Source: JASFRS01 sp050114795
GTDB taxonomy: Bacteria > Pseudomonadota > Alphaproteobacteria > Sphingomonadales > CAKZYD01
Length of the DNA: 18,293 nucleotides
Assembly: GCA_050114795.1 (NCBI GenBank)
Contig: JASFRS010000032.1
Coordinates: 1-18,293 of the forward strand
Direction: 5' to 3'
In this document: positions 13,968 to 18,293 of the stretch, piece after piece
Layout of the letters: each line of letters begins with the position of its first letter
How positions within the stretch are numbered: the first letter of the stretch is position 1
Translations under genes and position numbers: made by a program
The notes under the pieces: model-generated
What the model was told of the DNA's origin: nothing
The model's input: the letters and a program-made list of their open reading frames with translations, nothing else
Database searches by the model: none

Positions 13968-13999
13968 TTGCAGCGGCTCACTTTGCGGCCTATATAGGC
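13968..13999 (+). promoter_or_regulatory. Probable hflK promoter with a 12-bp palindrome at the -10
   Basis: TTGCAG (13968-13973) and TATATA (13991-13996) are separated by 17 bases, 77 bases before the hflK start. The -10 hexamer is embedded in the perfect palindrome GCCTATATAGGC (13988-13999), which could be an operator or coincidental symmetry. Confidence 0.4.
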
Positions 14000-14023
14000 T
14001 GTTGGAGAAGAAATTTCATCGCT

Positions 14024-14047
14024 TGAATGTAATAAAAATACATTTCA
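14024..14047 (+). promoter_or_regulatory. Dyad in the hflK leader
   Basis: TGAATGTA and TACATTTCA form an inverted repeat (one bulged base) around a 7-base A-rich loop, 25 bases before the hflK start. It could be a protein site or a weak mRNA hairpin just upstream of the AGGAG ribosome site. Confidence 0.25.
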
Positions 14048-14072
14048 GCAAAAATCTGCAGGAGCTTATCCT

Positions 14073-15167
14073 ATGCCTTGGGAAAATAACAGTGGTGGCG
14101 GCAACGGCGGCCGAAACCCATGGGGGCAGGGCCCTCGCGGTGGCGGCGGGCAACGCCCACCCGATATAGATGATATCATTCGTCAAGGGCAGAAGAAGCT
14201 GCAAAAAATAGTGCCGGGTGGCGTTGGCGGCGGCCGGGGTATTGTGCTCATTATATTGGCGGTCATTTTGCTAATTGCGGCGGTTACGTCTTTTTATCGC
14301 GTTGATACGGGTGAGCAGGGCGTTGTTTTACGCTTTGGCAAATATGTTCGTAGTGAAGCGCCGGGCCTTCACTTAAAATTACCGGCACCCCTTGAGACGG
14401 TTATTACGCCCAATGTTGAGCGGGTAAACAGCATTGACGTTGGCTTTCGTCAACAAGGGCAACGCGCCAGCCAGGTTGAGTTGTTCAGCGAATCTTTGAT
14501 GTTGACTGGTGATGAAAATATCATCGACATCAATTTCACTATTTTCTGGCGTATCAAGCCTGAAGATGGTGCTGCGGGCAAGTTCCTCTTTAATATTCAG
14601 CCTCCACAAGAGGTTACGGTTAAAGATGTAGCTGAGAGTGCTATGCGTGAGGTGATCGGCCAAACGCGATTGCAAGATGCGATTACCGGCGCTCGTGGGC
14701 GTATCGAGATTGATGTGCAGAAAGAGATCCAAGAAGTATTGGATAGTTATGACTCCGGTATTCAGATCACAGAGGTAAAGCTGGAAAAAGTTGACCCCCC
14801 TGCCGCTGTTATCGATGCATTCCGTGACGTTCAGGCGGCTGAAGCAGATCAGGTGCGCCGCATCAACGAAGCACAGGCTTATGCGAATGACATTCTGCCT
14901 AAAGCCAAAGGTCAGGCCCAGCAGGTCATGCAGAAAGCTGAGGGTTATAAAGCTGAGGTCGTTAATCGCGCGCAGGGTGAAGCTTCGCGTTTTCTGGCCG
15001 TTTATGGTCAATATGCGCAGGCCAAAGATGTCACACGCCGTCGGATTTATCTGGAGACCATGGAGGACATTCTCCAAGGTATGGATAAAATCATTGTCGA
15101 TCAAAGTGCGGGGCAGGGCGTTGTGCCCTATCTGCCTTTGCCTGAAGTCGAAAAGCGTCGCAATTAA
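14073..15167 (+). CDS. hflK: FtsH protease modulator subunit HflK
   Basis: HflK forms with HflC the large periplasmic SPFH-domain cage around the FtsH membrane protease and modulates its access to substrates. The 364 residues show a Gly/Asn-rich cytoplasmic N-terminus (NNSGGGNGGRNPWGQGP), one transmembrane helix (about 57-74, IVLIILAVILLIAAVTSF), then the SPFH/band-7 domain (YRVDTGEQGVVLRFGKYVR onward) and an Ala/Glu/Gln-rich coiled coil (about 250-310). AGGAG lies upstream of ATG 14073. hflC follows after 15 bases, so they form one operon with the DUF2065 gene. Confidence 0.96.
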   Translation: MPWENNSGGGNGGRNPWGQGPRGGGGQRPPDIDDIIRQGQKKLQKIVPGGVGGGRGIVLIILAVILLIAAVTSFYRVDTGEQGVVLRFGKYVRSEAPGLHLKLPAPLETVITPNVERVNSIDVGFRQQGQRASQVELFSESLMLTGDENIIDINFTIFWRIKPEDGAAGKFLFNIQPPQEVTVKDVAESAMREVIGQTRLQDAITGARGRIEIDVQKEIQEVLDSYDSGIQITEVKLEKVDPPAAVIDAFRDVQAAEADQVRRINEAQAYANDILPKAKGQAQQVMQKAEGYKAEVVNRAQGEASRFLAVYGQYAQAKDVTRRRIYLETMEDILQGMDKIIVDQSAGQGVVPYLPLPEVEKRRN

Positions 15168-15182
15168 GGAAGGGGTGAAGTC

Positions 15183-16055
15183 ATGAGAGGTAAGTCATTT
15201 ACAACCCTGTTCCTTGCAGGGCTAGTCGCGATCATAGGGTATTTCAGCTTGTTTCAAGTCTATGAAACTGAACAGGCCATCGTCCTTCAATTTGGTGATC
15301 CGAAACGTACGGTTTTGACACCAGGTTTGAAGTTTAAACTGCCCTGGCAGAATGTTGTCACTTTAGATCGGCGTATTTTGAACCTAGATGTTCAGCCGGA
15401 ACAGGTGAACGCAGCAGACCAAAAACGGCTGGTTGTTGATGCTTTCGCACGGTTCCGCATTGTGGATCCATTGAAAGCCTATTTACGGGCAACGAATGAG
15501 ACAGGCGCTCGTAACCGTCTTGAAACTTTGGTTCGTTCAACCACGCGGGAAGTTCTTGCGCGGCAGACATTTGCAAATATGCTGAGTCCTGAGCGTGGTC
15601 AGCTTATGCTGGAAATCCGCGACCGGGCTAATGAGGCGGCCGCTGATTTCGGCCTAAGCATTGTTGATGTGCGAATTAAACGCGTCGATCTGCCTGAAGA
15701 AAACTCTCAAGCCATATATCGACGGATGGAGACGGAGAGGCAGCAGGAAGCTGCTCAAATCCGTGCTGAAGGCGATGAACGCGCATTGAAGATTCGTTCT
15801 GCTGCGGACAGAGATCGCACGATCATTTTGGCGGAAGCTGAGAAACAGGCGAATATTCTTCGTGGTGAAGGCGATGGTGAGGCAGTTCGTATTTTTGCGG
15901 AAGCCTTTGGCAAAGATGAAGAATTTTTCTCTTTCTATCGATCTATGCAAGCTTATCGTAAGGCGCTGGGTCAGTCGGATACGACGATGGTTTTATCGCC
16001 TGATAGTGAATTTTTTGAATTCTTTGATGCGCCAAAAAGTGACGGAAAACGCTGA
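15183..16055 (+). CDS. hflC: FtsH protease modulator subunit HflC
   Basis: HflC is the partner of HflK in the HflKC-FtsH complex. The 290 residues have an N-terminal signal-anchor helix (about 7-24), the SPFH domain beginning YETEQAIVLQFGDPKRTVLTPG, and a long charged coiled coil (RMETERQQEAAQIRAEGDER and GEGDGEAVRIFAEAF). No protease catalytic site is present, as expected for the family. An extended purine-rich ribosome site (AAGGAAGGGG, 15166-15175) partly overlaps the hflK stop. The DUF2065 gene begins 6 bases after the stop. Confidence 0.96.
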   Translation: MRGKSFTTLFLAGLVAIIGYFSLFQVYETEQAIVLQFGDPKRTVLTPGLKFKLPWQNVVTLDRRILNLDVQPEQVNAADQKRLVVDAFARFRIVDPLKAYLRATNETGARNRLETLVRSTTREVLARQTFANMLSPERGQLMLEIRDRANEAAADFGLSIVDVRIKRVDLPEENSQAIYRRMETERQQEAAQIRAEGDERALKIRSAADRDRTIILAEAEKQANILRGEGDGEAVRIFAEAFGKDEEFFSFYRSMQAYRKALGQSDTTMVLSPDSEFFEFFDAPKSDGKR

Positions 16056-16061
16056 TTTTCA

Positions 16062-16253
16062 ATGGCTGATTTGATTACAGCCTTAGGTTTGGCATTGGTG
16101 TTAGAGGGTGTGTTTTATACCCTCTTCCCCGATGCGGCCCGACGGATGATGGCCTATGTGCTGTCATCTCCGGTCTCTCATCTGCGACGCGCGGGCCTGA
16201 TTGCAGTGGTCATTGGAGTCACAATTGTTGGGCTTGTACGTGGAATAACTTGA
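16062..16253 (+). CDS. DUF2065 family small membrane protein
   Basis: This 63-residue protein matches the DUF2065 (YjeT-like) pattern: a first membrane helix LITALGLALVLEGVFYTLFP, the RRMMAYV linker region, SSPVSHLRRAGL and a second helix IAVVIGVTIVGLV. The family is frequently encoded directly after hflC, as here (6-base gap), which suggests a link to HflKC or FtsH, but its role is not established. The ribosome site is weak, so translation probably depends on coupling to hflC. Confidence 0.9.
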   Translation: MADLITALGLALVLEGVFYTLFPDAARRMMAYVLSSPVSHLRRAGLIAVVIGVTIVGLVRGIT

Positions 16254-16435
16254 TTTTCAGTACAGGAAGTCCATTTTTATTCGCAATTACAGAAAACGCA
16301 TAAGTTCAAACTCAATTGAGCGCAAAAACATGTTGAGTTGACGCTAAAACCATGGCGCTGCCACAACGGAAGACTAAATCTAGGCGGGAGGCGCAACTGA
16401 AACATTTGAAATTGGTGAAGGAAGAACGATCAGTG

Positions 16436-17926
16436 ATGAATTTAATTCCAACAAAGTGGAAGGTTGGCTTGCAAGCAGGTGCAATTTCTCTGGCCGTAGT
16501 GGCATCGATTGCCCTTGTGGTGCCGGTCAACCCTGCGATTGCCCGTGCCGCGCCTGAAAGTTTTGCGGATCTGGCAGAGGAATTAACCCCTGCGGTGGTC
16601 AATATCTCTTCAACGCAAACCGTTGAAGTTAATCGCCGTAATGGCCTTGTCCCAAATCTGCCACCTGGATCGCCGTTGGAGGAGTTTTTCCGCCGCTTTG
16701 GTGACCGTGACGAAGGGGACAAAGAAGATGATGAGCCGATTGAACGTGAAGCACGTTCTCTTGGCTCTGGGTTTGTCATTGACCCGGCAGGCTATGTTGT
16801 AACCAATCATCATGTTATTGATGGCGCAGATACAATTACTGTGCAATTCGATGACGAGACGGAGTTCGAAGCAACATTGGTCGGTAGCGATAGCGAAACC
16901 GATGTAGCATTGCTGAAGATCGAGTCTGATAAGCCGTTGCCATTCGTCAAATTCGGCAATTCAGGTGATGTGCGTGTCGGTGATTGGGTTATGGCGATTG
17001 GTAATCCTTTTGGCCTTGGCGGTTCTGTGACTGCAGGTATCCTGTCAGCGCGTCATCGTCGGATTAACGCCACACAATATGATGATTTTCTTCAAACCGA
17101 TGCTTCAATCAATCGAGGTAACTCTGGTGGCCCCATGTTTAACATGAAGGGCGAAGTCATTGGCATGAATACAGCTATTTTCTCGCCGACTGGTGGTAAT
17201 GTGGGGATTGGCTTTGCTATTCCTTCCAACATGGTGAGCCATGTTGTTGACCAGTTGCGCGAATATGGCCGTGCGAAACGCGGTTGGCTTGGCGTGGTCA
17301 TTGGACCTGTGACCAAAGACATTGCCCAAAGCCTTGGCATGGATAAGGCCCGCGGTGCAATTATCAGCTCAGTTAATGAGAACAGCCCAGCCGATAAGGC
17401 CGGTTTTGAACCGGGTGATGTGGTCCTGAAATTGGATGGTGAAGATGTCGAGGACAATGCGCATCTTGTGCAGCTTGTTGGGAAACAACCCATTGGCGAA
17501 ACCATCCGCGTCCGTGTCCTTCGTAACGAAAAGGAACTAACCCTTCGCGTGACATTAGGTGAGCGCCCCTTGCCGGAAGACCAAGTGGCACGGACTGAAC
17601 CATCTAAAGCCCCATCAGATATTGAGCCGACGTCTGTTCTTGGCATGAACCTACGTCCGGTAACGCCGGAAATGCTTGAGCAGATGGAGTTGCCGAAAGA
17701 TATCGGTGGTGTAGCTGTGATTGACGTGAAACGCAGCAGCGATGCTGGTCGTAAAGGCCTTTCACCTGGCGATGTTATCGTTCAAGTGAATGGTTCGACT
17801 GTGACTTCACCCGAAGATGTCTTGGCACAAGTGAAGGCTGCGGAACAACAAGGCCGCCCAACAGTCTTACTGCGCCTGTTCCGGAATGGAACTTATTTCC
17901 ATACTGCTGTTAAAGCTGACGGATAA
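16436..17926 (+). CDS. degP: DegP/Do family periplasmic serine endoprotease
   Basis: This HtrA-type protease/chaperone degrades misfolded envelope proteins. With the ATG at 16436 (AAGGAAG about 11 bases upstream) it has 496 residues and starts directly with a signal peptide ending ARA (cleavage after residue 38). The trypsin-like domain holds His126 (TNHHVIDG), Asp156 (SETDVALLK) and Ser230 (NRGNSGGPMF). Two PDZ domains follow (about 268-377 and 402-492, with KRGWLGVVIG and VLGMNLRPVTPEM near their starts). The frame is open to an ATG at 16352, but those 28 basic residues would displace the signal peptide and have no ribosome site. It lies 182 bases after the DUF2065 gene and may have its own promoter. 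Confidence 0.94.
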   Translation: MNLIPTKWKVGLQAGAISLAVVASIALVVPVNPAIARAAPESFADLAEELTPAVVNISSTQTVEVNRRNGLVPNLPPGSPLEEFFRRFGDRDEGDKEDDEPIEREARSLGSGFVIDPAGYVVTNHHVIDGADTITVQFDDETEFEATLVGSDSETDVALLKIESDKPLPFVKFGNSGDVRVGDWVMAIGNPFGLGGSVTAGILSARHRRINATQYDDFLQTDASINRGNSGGPMFNMKGEVIGMNTAIFSPTGGNVGIGFAIPSNMVSHVVDQLREYGRAKRGWLGVVIGPVTKDIAQSLGMDKARGAIISSVNENSPADKAGFEPGDVVLKLDGEDVEDNAHLVQLVGKQPIGETIRVRVLRNEKELTLRVTLGERPLPEDQVARTEPSKAPSDIEPTSVLGMNLRPVTPEMLEQMELPKDIGGVAVIDVKRSSDAGRKGLSPGDVIVQVNGSTVTSPEDVLAQVKAAEQQGRPTVLLRLFRNGTYFHTAVKADG

Positions 17927-17942
17927 GCCCGTCTAAAGATTA

Positions 17943-17978
17943 AAAGCGGCCTTGTTTCAAAAGAAGCGGGGCCGCTTT
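17943..17978. terminator. Strong bidirectional terminator between degP and serB
   Basis: AAAGCGGCC (17943-17951) pairs with GGCCGCTTT (17970-17978), and the stem continues inward with G-U pairs to an AAAA loop at 17959-17962. On the plus strand ATTTTGT follows; on the minus strand the stem leads into TTTTAATC. The serB stop codon (complement 17977-17979) overlaps the stem, so the serB message ends almost at its stop codon. Confidence 0.85.
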
Positions 17979-18293
17979 ATTTTGTAACAAAGTCCGCTTT
18001 TTTTATGCCTTGAAGATAGAGAAGAGCGGTTAGATCGCCATTATTGATGGCTGTTGTTGCAGCAACCTGCGCTTTTGGCTTTGCATGATAGGCGACTGAT
18101 AAGCCTGCGGCTTCCATCATTGGAATATCATTGGCACCATCACCAACGGCGATGATTTCGTCTGCACTAAGCGATTTTTCCGTCGCCAGCCTTTGCAATG
18201 TTTCAAGCTTTGTGGTGGCATTAGAAATTGGGGGAACAACTGTGCCGGTTAATTTACCTGACAGAACGCCAAGTTCATTGGAGCGATGCATGT
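17977..18293 (-). CDS. serB: Phosphoserine phosphatase, C-terminal part (gene runs off the right edge)
   Basis: SerB catalyses the last step of serine synthesis, dephosphorylating phosphoserine. Only about the last 105 residues are in the window: LSGKLTGTVVPPISNATTKLETLQ, then the HAD-family motif IV region IIAVGDGANDIPMMEAAG with its Mg-binding Asp residues, then the SerB ending AKPKAQVAATTAINNGDLTALLYLQG. The catalytic DxDxT motif and any N-terminal ACT-like domain lie beyond the edge. The Met at 18291 is internal, not the start. Convergence with degP through a shared terminator is a common alphaproteobacterial arrangement. Confidence 0.92.
   Translation of the reverse strand, partial: MHRSNELGVLSGKLTGTVVPPISNATTKLETLQRLATEKSLSADEIIAVGDGANDIPMMEAAGLSVAYHAKPKAQVAATTAINNGDLTALLYLQGIKKADFVTK

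Noticed and set aside
14379..15104. 241-residue minus-strand open frame opposite hflK
   Set aside because: It lies wholly inside hflK, has no recognisable domain and its composition reads as the mirror of hflK codons; a shadow frame.
17092..17646. 184-residue minus-strand frame inside degP
   Set aside because: Ser/Pro/Arg-rich reverse image of the protease and PDZ1 coding region; no ribosome site or family.
1..18293. Search by eye for mobile elements, CRISPR arrays, phage genes, toxin-antitoxin or defence systems
   Set aside because: No transposase, integrase, spaced repeats, or recognisable defence domains were found; the window looks like core chromosome.

Overview
The window looks like chromosomal DNA of a mid-GC, aerobic, Gram-negative alphaproteobacterium. 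The evidence is the hflK-hflC-DUF2065-degP run followed by a convergent serB, the single-domain 69-residue cold shock protein, the Fe-type superoxide dismutase and a large TonB-dependent receptor with an outer-membrane signal peptide. A Kordiimonadales/Emcibacterales-like marine lineage would fit, but that is a guess. No phage, transposon, CRISPR, tRNA or rRNA was recognised.

Layout. Positions 1-297 are non-coding and carry a cluster of DnaA-box-like sites. From 298 to 3.1 kb, genes read leftward: a pterin operon (FolM/PTR1-type reductase, then folB), a Na+/Ca2+-type antiporter and an alkyltransferase-like DNA repair protein. A small membrane protein reads rightward at 3.2 kb. From 3.5 to 4.4 kb, leftward, lie a SlyD-like FKBP isomerase and a cold shock gene preceded by an unusually structured leader. 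At 4.7-6.4 kb are a 58-residue orphan, a secreted protein made of two similar alpha/beta units, and sodB with its own terminator. At 6.56-9.16 kb, rightward, are a small membrane protein, purU and folA (overlapping by one base), and an alpha/beta hydrolase. A TM2-domain protein reads leftward. A 994-residue TonB receptor (9.78-12.76 kb) converges on the Mrp/ApbC Fe-S carrier. A rightward quality-control block follows: hflK, hflC, DUF2065 and a DegP/Do protease. It ends at a bidirectional terminator shared with the partial serB at the right edge.

Two themes stand out. First, pterin/folate and one-carbon metabolism recurs (pteridine-reductase-like SDR, folB, purU, folA). Second, envelope and protein quality control recurs (FKBP, HflKC, DegP). 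In many alphaproteobacteria folA sits next to hflK; here about 5.7 kb holding a hydrolase, TM2 protein, TonB receptor and mrp separates them.

I did not find a clear-cut new multi-gene system. The best leads for something undescribed are the structured element upstream of the cold shock gene, the DnaA-box cluster at the left edge, the possible ribosome-site sequestration upstream of the TonB receptor, and the duplicated secreted protein.
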